Shown: positions 34,891 to 47,123 of the stretch, piece by piece
How positions within the stretch are numbered: position 1 is the first letter of the stretch
How the letters are laid out: every line of letters starts with the position of its first letter
Program-made: the position numbers and the translations under genes
Notes under the pieces: generated by a model
What the model saw: the letters and a program-made list of their open reading frames with translations, nothing else
Databases searched by the model: none
What the model was told of the DNA's origin: nothing
Assembly: GCA_000827205.1 (NCBI GenBank)
Contig: KN832561.1
Coordinates: 283,170-347,169, forward strand
DNA: 64,000 nucleotides
Direction: 5' to 3'
From: Plicaturopsis crispa FD-325 SS-3
Lineage: Eukaryota > Basidiomycota > Agaricomycetes > Amylocorticiales > Amylocorticiaceae

Positions 34891-35991
34891 ATGAGTGCGA
34901 TTACCTTCAACGGCACCATCATCCCCGTCCGAGAGTGTACTCTTACGCTGTGCCCTCTCACCGAAGGTCAAATCACCTACCAGCCCAACCTTTTCGGCAA
35001 CGCATTTTTCCTCGGCATATTTGCATTGTCACTTTGCATCCAAATATTCCTCGGTGTACGCAGGCGTACCTGGGGATTCGCCGTTGGGTTGGTGTTTGGT
35101 CTATTGTTGGAGATTGTCGGATACATCGGGCGAATCCAATTGCACGATAATCCCTTCTCTTCCAACGCGTTCTTGATGTACCGTCGCTTTCACTTCCTGC
35201 TACCGTGCAGAGCGATGTTGACCGTTTGATTTCGCGCACAGATACATTATATGTCTCACAATCGGCCCAGCCTTTCTCAGCGCTGCGATCTACCTTTGCC
35301 TCGCCCGCATCGTCGTCTTGTACGGAGAGGGGCTGTCGCGCATCCGCCCGCGGACTTACACTATCACCTTTGTGTTTTTCGACATCGTTGCCCTCGTGTT
35401 GCAGGCAGTTGGCGGCGCTATGCTCACCGGCACCCTGACTCCGCAGGCGGAGAAAACGGCCTCCAATATCATGATCGCAGGTCTCTCTGCCCAAGTAGGG
35501 TCATTGACGCTGTTCATGATCCTCGCCAGCGATTTTGCTCTGCGCGTCATCCGCTTGAACCCGTCGCATTCGCAGTCGTACTCGGAGAACAAGTACGCGA
35601 GTCTCACGGAGTCAATGCGATTCAAAGGGTTTCTCATATGTAAGTCTTTTCTTACGTCCGAGCTATTGGTTATTTTCCTTACGCTTTGCCTGCTACTGCA
35701 GCGCTTGCTTTGGCAACGGTCTTTATCTTCGTTCGGTCGTGTTTCCGTGTTGCGGAGCTGAAACAAGGATTCAGCGGCGCTCTCGCGAACGACGAGGTTA
35801 CCTTCATGATCCTCGAGGGCACGATGATTTCGCTGGCGGTCATCGTCTTGACGGCGTTTCATCCGGGCCTATGCTTCCAGGGCTACTGGCAGGAAGTTAA
35901 CTTCAAGCTGCGTGGAGACAAGATGGGCTCGAGCAGTAGCCTGCCGTCGGAGACGGACGGACTGCACGATATAGAGAAGAGCCGTCGCTGA
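34891..35991 (+). CDS. RTA1-like seven-helix membrane protein, copy B
   Basis: Three exons (34891-35177, 35242-35639, 35702-35991) give 324 residues. It is collinear with copy A, with intron positions conserved to the codon phase. The family marks are present: [35 protein letters not shown] and [20 protein letters not shown]. The tail [20 protein letters not shown] differs from copy A. As an RTA1 family member it probably exports or flips lipid-like or toxic hydrophobic compounds at the plasma membrane; the substrate is unknown. It is convergent with monooxygenase A, 299 bp between stops. The start is the ATG aligned with copy A. Confidence 0.92.
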
Positions 35992-36290
35992 TGCTTTACA
36001 TTCTCGCAGCCTCTCTGTGGAGTATTGCGGATACAGTGACTTTGATCGGTAGTGGTCCGCTTAACATACATTCTTTTATCTCGGACATTCTTTCATTCAG
36101 CTGTGTAATGACTGGCAGCGAGCAGGACTTCCTGAATGAATAGTGAGTGACTAGCGTAGTGATGAAAAGTTCAATGAAGTATACACAACGGACTCGAGGA
36201 CATTGATGATCATGACTTCGGTCTCGAAGGAACGATGTCTCCAATTCGAAGATACAACATATTACTGTAGCACCCTACCAGGCAAGCTTC

Positions 36291-38421
36291 TCACAAAAAT
36301 ATGCGTTTAAAATACTGGGCGACACCATCTGCACCATGGGCGACGGCACCCAACACCCCGTCAGGACGGACCACCACAACGAATGTACCTTCCCCCTGTA
36401 CGTATCCCGCCCACGCGAATCCCGCCCGGTCTACGAATACACGGTCGACCGCGGGCTGGACAGCAGTCTCGGAGCTGCCCCGAGGGAATACCAGAACAGA
36501 CTGCACCGTACCCGGAGGATGGCCGGCAAGCATTGCGGCTATGGGATTCGCATCTTCCGGCGAGACCGTGAAAATAAGCACGGTGTGAACATTGGCGCGG
36601 AACGTGGCAAAGAACGACGTCGTCTGGCCCGTCGCGAGGTCTAGCATCCCTGGAGCATCTCGCGCACTGTCCCCCGCGTGAATTCGACCGTCCTTAGTGG
36701 TGCCGTACGCGTCTGCCACCTTCCTATCCGCGCCGTGTGAGGCGGCAAGTGCTTCGTCAACGACAATGGAGCTCCATCGATAGTTGACGCCGAGCTGTGT
36801 CAGCTCCTTTCCACGGTGCCACCCGCTGGTGTCAGCGCTTTTACCCGATTTCATCCTGGTCTTCTCCAGAAGCGCTGTACTGAGATTGAGCATTTCCGCG
36901 ATAACGGGCGCGCGCTCTTCCGTGTAGGTGTCGAGGAGAGAGCTTGGAGCGAGACCCTTCGCAACAAGCGCTAGCTTCCAGGACAAATTGAACTACGGTG
37001 GGTAGTCGTGTCAGTGAGGGGGATCCATTTCACGGTGCACGAACTTACGGCGTCTTGGATAGAGGAGTTCATGCCTTGGCCGCCCGCTGGAGTGTGCACA
37101 TGAGCAGCATCTGCACGCGCGCGGAAGGTTAGTACAGCGTTCAGTCACCCTGTCTTTTGAACTGTACATACCACCCCCGACGAATACCCTCCCCTTTTGG
37201 AACGTGTCCACCATGCGAATATTCGGGCGCCAGTCCATGACCCAATTGATGCCCTTAAAGACCAGGTCTTCCCTCCCGGTGGCTGTCTTCAGGGCTTTCC
37301 AGAGTGCCTCGTGGTCAATCGCACATTTCTGGTAGTCAATGTTCGCGCGAAGGAAAAAAGCGAATAAGTCCTCGTCCTTGCGCTCCGATGGGCGTAGGAG
37401 CACCTTGTATAGACGAGACGAAACGATGAGCAGATGCACCTATACCTGTAAGATACACGGTGAGTGCCTACCATTTTCTCCTCTGTTTGCCAAAAGTGCC
37501 AGATCTTGTAATAGGAAAATCAGTGGCAATCCTTCTCCCAATCACAGCATCGAGACAAACCTCGCGGTCAAGTCCGGTGAGCCGTATGTCCCCCGTGAGG
37601 CAGTGGTGTTCCTCATCGTTGAGTGTCTCCCCTAGAAAGGTGACGCCCAATTGCTTTCGTACGGTGCCTGTACCATTAAAATTATTAGCGTGCTTCCAAT
37701 ATCAGTGGAATAACGCACCTTTCGCGCCGTCCGCTCCGAAGAGCCACTTGACCACGACTGTCTCTTCGGTAGGAGCAGAGCCTTCGGAAGACTTGCGAGA
37801 GAGTTTGGCAACAACGCTGTCGGCGTCTTGCTTGAACGACTGCAAATCGACTCCAAGCTCAACGTGTACCCCATAGTCTGATAATTTGCCGCGCAAAATT
37901 TCCATAGCACGGTCTTGGCCGAGCACTAAAGTGTTAGGCTGACAGGGTAGTATTCTTTAGCATCTTTCCCGAGCTATTCAAGTGTGAACACCCACATATG
38001 GGACCGCTGGGGTGGGCTCGTCGTTCGGAGAGATCGTGATCGGCATGGGAGGCTTTTTCCCTTCAGCGTCATACTTCCACATGATAGGAATGCGTCCAGC
38101 TGCAGAAAGCACAGCCGGAAGTACGCCGAGGAGATTGTACGCCTCCAGCGTTCGAGGCTAACATGATTACTCAATACACAGAACGATGTCACGGTGGTAG
38201 ATGAAGCAGAACTCACCGCGACACCCGCGCCTCGCTGGCCAACGGACTGATAATTCAGTCTCTTCTCGATGATGCGCACAGGCACTCCGTTCTGCACGAG
38301 AGTCAGTGCTGCGACGAGGCCAGTTGGGCCTGCGCCAGCCTATGTAGAATGATTAGAACGTTACTCGGTCCAGCTGTGAGCATGAACATACGATAAGTAC
38401 GGTATCCGGCTGTGAAGACAT
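36291..38421 (-). CDS. FAD-dependent monooxygenase, phenol 2-monooxygenase-like, copy A
   Basis: Class A flavin aromatic hydroxylase. The start MSSQPDTVLIV is split by an intron before the GAGPTGLVAALTLVQNG Rossmann motif. R-I-I-E-K-R and the T-L-E-A-Y-N-L-L-G segment follow. The middle carries LGQDRAMEILRGKL and G-A-D-G-A-K-G, the NAD(P)H/FAD D-G motif. The second FAD motif is G-D-A-A-H-V-H-T-P-A-G-G-Q-G-M-N. The C-terminal third (about 36300-36640) is the thioredoxin-like domain of phenol hydroxylases (HTVLIFTVSPEDANPIAAML). About seven short introns interrupt it. It would insert one oxygen into a phenolic ring using NADPH and O2; the substrate is unknown. Its paralogue copy B lies directly upstream on the same strand. 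Confidence 0.9.
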
Positions 38422-38771
38422 AATGGCTCAATGCGCCGCAGTAAGGTATCGTAGAATGAACGATTGTCTTCACCTCTTCCACGTCTCCTACTTAAATACC
38501 TCCCACCGACTGCCTGACTCCATCCTGTTCTCGATGTCAAGACCCGACGGCAGTAGTCTCCAGGCCATACACATTGGCAGAATTTACCGCGTCCTGTTGA
38601 GCACTTGTTTGAGTCGTTGAACGTTGTCGGTAACCTGAGTGGTATACTTACTGCAATGACGTAAAACCAGCCACGTAAAATGACAAGAAGTCACTCCCGT
38701 TCCCCGTGCCACGTGTGTAGCAAGCCGTGCGGCGCTCTGGCAGGAAATCATCTTCAAACCGCGGTTACAAG

Positions 38772-38840
38772 TTGGCTTCCAGCAGTAGCCTAGTGTCAGA
38801 AACAGATGGAGTGCATGATGTAGAGAAGACTCGTCGCTGA
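38772..38840 (+). pseudogene. Relic 3' end of a third RTA1 gene
   Basis: 23 codons including the stop read L-A-S-S-S-S-L-V-S-E-T-D-G-V-H-D-V-E-K-T-R-R. They match the last residues of RTA1 copy B ([20 protein letters not shown]) in sequence, frame and stop, and the next bases after the stop (TGATG) also agree. No other part of an RTA1 gene is present upstream: the stretch before it resembles the promoter of the monooxygenase genes. It sits 153 bp before the 3' end of monooxygenase B and convergent with it, the same arrangement as RTA1-B with monooxygenase A. This is what remains of a duplicated RTA1 gene. Confidence 0.75.
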
Positions 38841-38993
38841 TGATTTGCGATATAGTCTCACTCAGGGGATCTTTCATCGGTTGTAAAGCCTCTGTCGAGC
38901 CTCGGCTTTGTAGTGTCCACAAGGGACTCGAGGGGGAGAATGTCTCGAACTACGAGAAAATAAATATTAATGCCCTCCTATTCAACAAGTTTC

Positions 38994-41132
38994 TCACAAG
39001 AAGATGCGCTCGAAATACTTAGCGACTCCATCTGCACCGTGGACGACCGCCCCCAACACCCCATCCGGTCGCACCACAACAACGATCGAACCGTCTCCCT
39101 GTACGTATCCCGTCCACGCGAATCCATCGCGGTCAACGAAGACACGGTCGACCGCGGGTGGGACATCGGTCTCGGAGCTGTCCCGAGGGTATACCAGAAC
39201 AGACTGCACCGTACCCGGAGCGTAGCGGGCAAGCGTCGCGACTACGGGCTTTGAATCCTCCGGTACGGCCGTGAAGATCAGCACGGTGTGAATATTGGGG
39301 CGGAATGTCGCAAAGAACGATGTCGTCCCGCCAGTCGCGAGGTCTAGCAGCCCTGGGACATCTCGCGCACTGTCTCCCGCGTGGATGCGACCGTCCGCAC
39401 TGATCCCATAAGCGTCCGCTGCCTTCCTGTCCACACCACGTGAAGCCAGTTCTTCGTCGACGACGATGGAGCTCCACCGATAGTTGATACCGAGCTGTGC
39501 GAGTTCCTTTCCGCGGTACCACGCGCTGTTGTCGACGCTTGTGCTCAACATGGTCTTGTCCAGAATCGAGGTACTGATGTTGAGCATTTCCGCGATCACG
39601 GGAACGCGCTCTTCTGTGTAGGTGTCAAGCAGAGAAGCTGGCGCGAGTTTCTTGGCAACGAGCGCCAGCTTCCAGGACAGGTTTAACTAAGAGGCAGCGA
39701 TATTAGTAAGAGAGCATTGAGTTATTTCGCGGTGCGTGCTTACGGCATCTTGGATGGAGGAATTCATGCCTTGACCGCCCGCTGGAGTGTGAACATGAGC
39801 AGCGTCTGAAAAGCGGCACATACCGGCGGTTTAGTAGAGCGTATAATCACATTATCTCTCGATCGTTTACGCACCTCCCCCAACGAATACCCTTCCCTTT
39901 TGGAACGTATTCGCCATGCGGATGTTCGGGCGCCAGTTCATGGCCCAATCGACGCCCTTGAACACCAAGTCTTCTCTCCTCGTTAATTTTGTCAAGGCTT
40001 CCCAAAGTGCCGCGTTGTCTGTTGCGCATTTTTCGTGGTCGATGTTTGCATGTATAAAGAAAGCAAACAAATCCTCGTCTTTGCGCTCCGACGGGCGTAT
40101 GACCACCTGTATGGATGCAGTAAAACAATGAGCAGATGTAGTGTAGAGAACGCGCCGAGATGCCTACTAGCGTGTCCGCTGTTTGCCAAGTGTGCCAAAA
40201 CTAGTAGCGGTAAACTTTCTGTCAGTCTTGCTTCAAATGTAGCAGCAAGAAATACACAAACGTTACGATCCAGTCCAGTGAGGCGTATGTCCCCCGTGAC
40301 GCAATGGTCCTGAGGATCGTCGCGCGTCTGCCCTAGGAAGGCGAGACCCAATTGCTTTCGCGCAACGCCTGTGCAATTAGAGCATAAATCACGGGCACGT
40401 CTCCGATATTGCAAAAAGCACGCACCCTTCGCGCCGTCCGCTCCCAAGAGCCACTTTACCACTACGGTCTCTTCAGCAAAATCAGAGCCTTCGGCAGACG
40501 TTCGACGGAGTTTCGCGACGACGCGGTCGGCGTCTTGCTCGAACGACTCTAGCCCGACTCCAAGCTCGACGTGTACGCCGTACTCGGATAACTTGGCACG
40601 TAGAATATCCATAGCGCGGTCTTGGCCGAGCAACAAGGTATTAGGCTGGGATGGCCATTGTTGAGTATCTCTCCCGAATAAATCGAATGTGAATGCTCAC
40701 GTATGGGACCGCTGGGGTCGGCTCGTCGTTCGGAGAAATCGTGATCAGCTGGGGAGGCTCCTTCCCTTCAGCGTCGTACTTCCACATAGGTGGAATGCGT
40801 CCGGCTGCGGAAAGCACGGCTGGAAGTACTCCAAGGAGATTGTACGCCTCTAGCGTTCGAGGCTGACATGCTCACTTAGTATATCCATGTAACTATAAAG
40901 AGCAGAACTCGAAGCAACTAACCGCAATACCCGCGCCGCGCTGGCCAACAGCCTGATTGTGCGTTTTCTTCTCGAGGATGCGGACTGGCACTCCGTTCTG
41001 CACGAGGGTCAGTGCTGCGACGAGGCCAGTCGGACCTGCGCCAGCCTACGCAGACGAATAGTTAGAGCACGCCACCCTGTTCAACGGTGAAATTGCACTC
41101 ACGATAAGTACGGTATCCGGCTGTGAAGACAT
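38994..41132 (-). CDS. FAD-dependent monooxygenase, phenol 2-monooxygenase-like, copy B
   Basis: Tandem paralogue of copy A with the same start (MSSQPDTVLIV), the same intron positions and the same domain order. FAD-binding Rossmann start; LGQDRAMDILRAKLSEYGVH; G-A-D-G-A-K-G; LRPSERKDEDLFAFF-type segment (here I-R-P-S-E-R-K-D-E-D-L-F-A-F-F); D-W-x-x-N-I-R-M followed by G-R-V-F-V-G-G; and the thioredoxin-like C-terminal domain (TVLIFTAVPEDSKPVVATLA). The ending YFERIFL corresponds to YFKRIFL of copy A. Both copies remain open, so both are probably functional, with amino-acid differences spread throughout. The role is likely hydroxylation of phenolic or other aromatic compounds; the substrate is unknown. 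Confidence 0.9.
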
Positions 41133-41813
41133 GGTATGTCGATGTGCTGCTGTAGGTACTGAATGTCTTTAGAATGCACAGTGGTGTACTTATGCCCTCC
41201 TACCATGAAGCTACTTATATGCATCTTGTGTTCGAGGGTCGCGACCCGACGGCACTTCGTTGCCAGTTGGCATATTCAAGCCTACCAGTGTCACTAGCCG
41301 AAATTACAAGAGGGCTGTCGGGAAGGCGGGAGGGGGCGACCAGGTTTCTACTGGTAGAAACACGACCTCTACATATTATTGATGCTCGATTTTCGTCAAT
41401 GACATGAACGTAGCCACGTAAATTTATAAGGCGAACTTACTCCCGCTACCCGTTCCGCGTCCCGCGTCCCGTCTCGCTGCAGCACAATCCCCCCAGAGGC
41501 GCTTACTGAGTCATTCGGCCATGCGTGAGATGGATCGTAGTGAAAATTATTGCTCAAGGAAATCGTGGCGAAATGTATACAAAACTCGTCGGTAGTACGG
41601 ATTGTCCTGTGTTGTCCCGGAGTGAGAAGGTTTTGTCATAAATAAATAGTGCGGTGAAATTAGGCGGCCATGAATGATGAATAAGAGTCGTAGAGGAGAG
41701 ATGCTGGAGATGTTGCTGGATCGATACAAGAAATGCCTGGTACACACACGACTATAGATGAAACAGATATAGATCTAGGAAGAAACCCCAAACCGTACGA
41801 AGGACATGCGAGA
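41133..41813. other. Promoter of monooxygenase B and 3' region of the P4-ATPase
   Basis: 681 bp with no gene. Segments near 41240-41260 and 41395-41470 (AGCCACGTAAA, TTACTCCCG) resemble 38530-38560 and 38655-38710 upstream of monooxygenase A. The duplication therefore includes the monooxygenase promoter. Confidence 0.5.
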
Positions 41814-44800
41814 TCATTCGGTTTTCTTTGGCGTTGGGGGTTTCTTCCGTCGTAAGGAGCGTAGGTGGAACAGGCTGTGTTTTCTGCTTTCCGAGGCATC
41901 GTCGATGGGTAGATGTCGACTGCTCTGTCTGCGCTCGGAGAGGTTGCTCTGCATCCGCCGCATCTGCACACCGTGCTCCTCCGTCGAGAAGTCGAAACCG
42001 CGGTGTATCGAGCGTACGCCAGTAGACATATCGGTGCGGCTTCCGGCGCGAGTGTCCATCGATGGTCGTCGCGGAGCTAGGGATATATCACCGACGCTGT
42101 CCGAACGAGACATGCGAGACGGTGCTCTCGACGAGCGACTGGTGAGTCTGGACGCTGGTCGAGATGCCCGGGGCGATGGTCGCGACATGCGGGATACTGG
42201 TCGTCGAAGCGCAGCGAGGGCACTACCACGTTGGACGTCTCGAGTAATATCGCGTTCGGGATGTACCTTCCTGATCCAACGCATGGTGTCCAAGTCATCT
42301 GGGGTGAAACAAGACTTCCATGCAAGGGCAACATAACGGGGTAGGAGCGCAAAAAGGACTGTGAGGGGGAGGCATAGCCAGAAGTAAGCTGAGCGGAAAA
42401 GGAAATGGTTGTTGCCGAAAACGTCGGTATAGAACCATCCTGGACTTATGGCGGAATATACGACCTGGAAGAGTTCCATGTTAGAGTGGACACCCGCCTG
42501 ATGATGGGATGGACAAACCGTGAAGAGCCATATTAAGAGGATACCAATAAAGACGGCGAAGAAGACCCAGCCAGTCCACACGTGTGTGTTGAGGCCATTC
42601 GTGAAATTGGCGGCAAATACAGCGGCCAGTACCATGGTCTACAGCAGCCAATATTGAGCTTACATTCGCCGGCGAAAGCTGGGCAAAAACGTACTGTGGA
42701 GAATTCGAACAGTCCCACATCCCAACCGTCTGCACGGGCAGTAGGCGAGAAGTACCCGTACAGGATGACGAAGAAAATGACCGCAGACTGTGATGGTGCT
42801 GTGAGAACAACCATGGCAGTAGAGAATAAAGGCGCTTACCTGATAAACACCATCGAGCATGTATACGCAGAAAGGTCTGAGGCCAAACCACTGTCCTTCC
42901 CGTCCGAAATGATAGAGCTCTGGCATCGCCATGAGAACATCCGCGTCCACCATACGGTCAAACAGACCCATAGCGATGACGGGCGCAATTGTCCAGAAAG
43001 AATTCCAGAACAGTAAGTAAGTGTAATCAAAGGCACTGTCGTGGTTTCTCAATCAGCGTTGGTTGCCGTCAAAAGAACGATAAGAACGCACTAATTCGAA
43101 CTCCATCCGCAGTATATCTGGAACCACCATAGCACGCCTATGCATACGATGTTCTTGTAGAAGAAGTTCAAGATCCTAAGCATAGCGCGCAATTATTAGT
43201 ATGTGCTCGGGGGATTGACGAAAGCGTACATACATATTGCCATTACGAGCGTAAGACCAGTGACCGTGTACCAGCAATAACCGCTTGAGATACCGGAATT
43301 GGGCGATGGCGTAGTCCGACGAGTTGACTGCCTGTAAACCTTCTTCACCAGAGATACCAACACCAACATCTGCCGCCTATTCATTATCTCGTTAACGTTA
43401 TTGGCGGCAACTGGAGAGACCAAACTTTACCTGAATCATGCTGACATCGTTCGCACCGTCTCCGATTGCAAGGGTCATTGCGCCGAGCCCATCTTTAACA
43501 AGCTTGACAACAAGGGCTTTTTGCAAAGGAGAAACGCGACAGCATATGACACCTTCGCAAAGCGTCGCCAGCCTCAGGAGCAGGGCTTTGTGCTCGTCGT
43601 CACCAAGAGCCTACGAAGGTATAAGTGGCGGAAAAACCAATCGTCATCAAAAGAAAACTCACATAGCCGAGGGCTGACCCATCAATGACCAGTACGAAGC
43701 CACCTGGTCTGTTGCCGTTGTCTGTGCCCACAATGTCCGAAACACCTGTTGCCACCCTCCGCAATGCGCCCGGCCGCGCCGGCGTGGTTGGCTCAGGAAC
43801 ATTCGCGTCAATAATTGCCGGATCGTTGAGTATGTCGCTCTCGGGAAAGAATTCCTCCACAGCTTGCAGCATCTGCTGGTAAATAGGCCGACTGCTGTCG
43901 TTCCCACCGCGGATGATGATGATGTTCGACTCCTTGCCAATCAAATTGGTAGTGTGTCCAATAGCTGAAAATGCCCTGTTAGGTCCACGCGCAAAAGAAC
44001 GTAGGTGATTGCTTACCAATGGCGGTTTCCAGCTTGTCACCCGTAGCTACCCAGACCTTGATGCCTGCCCTCTTCAAGTCCGCAATGGTTTCGGGCACGC
44101 CGTCCTGCAGTTTGTCTTCGATGGCCGTGGCCCCTAATAACCGCAGGTCTTGTTCTATCTCGTTGGAGACCTCCTCGACCAGAGCTTCCCTATTGTCGAT
44201 AGCTACGGACGCCTGGTGATACCGCTCGCTCCATTCCTCGTATTCGGCCTCTACAAGAAGGGCAGTTGCAATGAGTATCATCATGTGAAGTCAATCAATG
44301 TAAATCGCGTACCGGGAATGACCTTGTACGCCAACGTGAGTGTCCGCAGACCCTCGTTCGCAAACCCATCGAGATGGCGCCCAGTCACCGTCCTGATCTC
44401 ATCCTCCTTGCCCTGCCTCAGCCGGTCAAAGATAACATTATCCGCGCCCTTGCACATCAGGAACAGCCGCCCATCCGCCCCCGCGCCATCGACCTTGCGC
44501 ACGATCACGCTCATGCGCTTCCGCGCACTCGTGAACTCGAGGATGTTCAGCAGCTCGTACCGCTCGATCGCGTCCGAGAACGGCGTCTGCAGGTGCAGGA
44601 TCTCGCGCTCGCGCCCGCGGAACACGAAGCCCACGTCCGCCGCGGCCTGCACGAGCGCGGCCTCGTCGGGCGACTGCGCCTTGTACTCGATCGCCCCGGT
44701 CTCCGGGTCGATCGTCGTGAGGACCGTGTGGCAGAGCGCGAGCACGGAGAAGAAGCCGTTCAGCGCGCGGGCGCGGGGCGCGTTCTCCGTCTGCGGGTCC

Positions 44801-47123
44801 GCAGAGACGGCGTCTGTGAGGTCTTCCGCAAGCACCGCGTCGTGGAAGCGGACGGCAACGTTGCCGGGGAGCTTGACCTTGGACGCAGTCTTGGGGTCGG
44901 GGACTGCTAAGTCCTTGTTGGGGATGCCGGACGAGGAGGAGGCGGACGAGAAACGGATGTCAATGGGCGCATCGCTATCCTTCTGGACGCTCTTGACGTC
45001 GATGCGGTTTACATCGCCGGCGCTGCGGTCAACCTCCGTAATATCAGAGTGAGCGGGATCATCCGACACTTCGTCGCCCTTGTAGACCTTCCCACCGACA
45101 GAGCACTGTCGGAATACCATCGAGTTCTGCGTGAGTGTGCCCGTCTTGTCCGAGAAGATGTACTCTATCTGGCCGAGGTCGTCCGACAAGTTCCAACTTC
45201 GGGCAAGTGTCGCCTGGTCCGTCTTCTCGTACCATATCTCCTTGTCGAAGTAGATCCACAGCGCCTGAATGGTGCGCACGAACTCGATCGAGATGTAGAG
45301 AGATATAGGAACGATGTTTTGAAACCTAGGTTTGGAGGGTTAGCGTGTCACAAGCAGCGCGGAGAAACTAGACGTACGTGATGAGTGCGAATGCCCACGT
45401 GACAAGACCATTTATGTGTGGATTGTCATCCGTCAACGTGTCTTCGTAGAGCCACGGGGCACCCTTCGGCGCGAGATTGATTTCCAGAACGGAGTCCGCA
45501 ATACCACATCCAATGGCCATGAGTGCGAGCAGAAGCAAGTTGATGAAGCTGTGATCATGAGGCCGTCAGTGACGGAGAAACAAGAACTATGACTGCAGAA
45601 ACGTACACCTGGGGGTTCATTTGCCGTTCGACTTTGCTCCGCTTGCTCGGGGTCCCGCCGGAGTTGAGCACGATCTTCGCGTCCACGCCGGTGTAGATCA
45701 CGACACCAATGACCCAGGCCGTGTTCCGCAGGACCGTGCCGCGCAGGAGAGTCATCTGCATGTCCACCGGGTGCATCAGGGGCTCCGCCTTGCCCTCCTG
45801 GTCAACGACCACCGCGCCCGTCATCTTGTACAAATTGTTGTCCGGCTTATCGAGGTCAACGCGGAAGCGGTTCGCAGGCGACGCACACACCGCCGCAGAC
45901 CGCAAGTGCGTCAGCTCCGGCACGGCATTGCGCGACTTCAGATTCGTCTCGCCGTCCAAGTTCTTCGTCTCGACGAACGCGACATTCTCGTCTTCAGACG
46001 TCGCGCAAATCAGGATGTCCGCTGGGAACGCCTCGTGATCCAGGATCTTTACGAAATCGCCCACGCGCACGTCCTCCCAGAGCGTGCGTCGCCAGTGCGG
46101 CCGCTTCTCATGGTGGTGCGGGAGGACGTGATGTTCTTCCGTGAGCGCCTCGTCGTCGTATTCGATGGCCGTGTCGCGCGTGGGTGCAGGATGGTCCAGT
46201 GGTGCACCAGCTGTGCTTTCCAAATCACCGTTCGCCTCGGAAGCCTTAGGCCGAGTCTTTCCATCTTTCTTGCTAGACGTACCAGCGGCGCCGGCGGGTA
46301 GCCCGATGCCCCGCGTGAAAGTCTTGCTCTTGTTTCCCGTGACGTTGACGTTTGTCCAGTCACCGCCCGCCAGTACGCGCACCTGAGAATGGTTCACACG
46401 ACGGTCCGACTGGTGGCGCTTGACGTCCTCATATCCGTCCTTCGCCGCAGTAATTCCGATGACGATGAGCAGGGGCAAGATGACGAGACCCGGCGATATT
46501 GTCGAGAACTTTGAGAAAAACTGGAGGATGGCGATGCCCAGGAAGAATCTGCAAGTGTGTCAGAATTGGAACAGTGTGAATGTGAATGCGTGAGGGGCAG
46601 CAGGTGGTAGACAACGCAGTGGAAAAGGATTGCACTCCTAACTGAGAGTATGCTAAGCAGCGTGCCTATGACGGCACATATGCGCCGCGATCGACACGCA
46701 GGTCTCGCGGATAGGCAAAAGTATACGCGCAATAAACGCGACAACGCGGCGTGTCTCTATGACATATCACGAGGCACGCATCGCGGTGCAACCGAGGCCC
46801 ATGCAGCGAGCCTGCGTGCTTGAACCACCGCCGCCGACAGCAAAGTAGAGGACTCACATGTTGGCTACGCGGCGGAACTGCTCGAGCAAGTTTCTAGGCA
46901 GGAAAGTAATGACGGTGTACTTGGAGGTGATAACCTGATTTGTGGGGTATACATGGTCCTTTAAGGGCCTCCCCTTGTGGTCGAAATAGCTGGCGGGAAG
47001 CGGTTCGTTGACGTAGACCGTGCGGGGAGGTCGCACCCCTTTCTTCGCAGCGAACAGAGACTCGACGTTGAAAGCGGCGACCTTGTCGTACCAGGAGGCA
47101 AAGCCTCGACGAGCAGGGGCCAT
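41814..47123 (-). CDS. P4-ATPase, phospholipid flippase of the Dnf type
   Basis: Transports phospholipids from the outer to the inner leaflet of plasma or Golgi membranes. The start [20 protein letters not shown] is followed by [19 protein letters not shown] and the first helices ([14 protein letters not shown]). Actuator motif [11 protein letters not shown] near 45960; helix-4 motif [16 protein letters not shown] near 45300 (P4-specific P-I-S-L); phosphorylation site [10 protein letters not shown] near 45150; nucleotide-binding [20 protein letters not shown]; hinge [11 protein letters not shown] near 43450. The C-terminal helices include [19 protein letters not shown], followed by a basic tail with Arg-Ser repeats (about 41850-42200). 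Intron 1 is 309 nt (46857-46549), far longer than the others. P4-ATPases normally need a Cdc50-type partner, not present here. An ATG further upstream (47258) is open but less family-like. Confidence 0.93.

Noticed and set aside
31126-41132. Secondary-metabolite gene cluster
   Set aside because: There is no polyketide synthase, peptide synthetase or terpene synthase; duplicated RTA1 and monooxygenase genes alone do not make a biosynthetic cluster.
44150-45052. 300-codon plus-strand ORF across the flippase gene
   Set aside because: It lies antisense to the P-domain exon with the DKTGTLT motif and has no features of its own.
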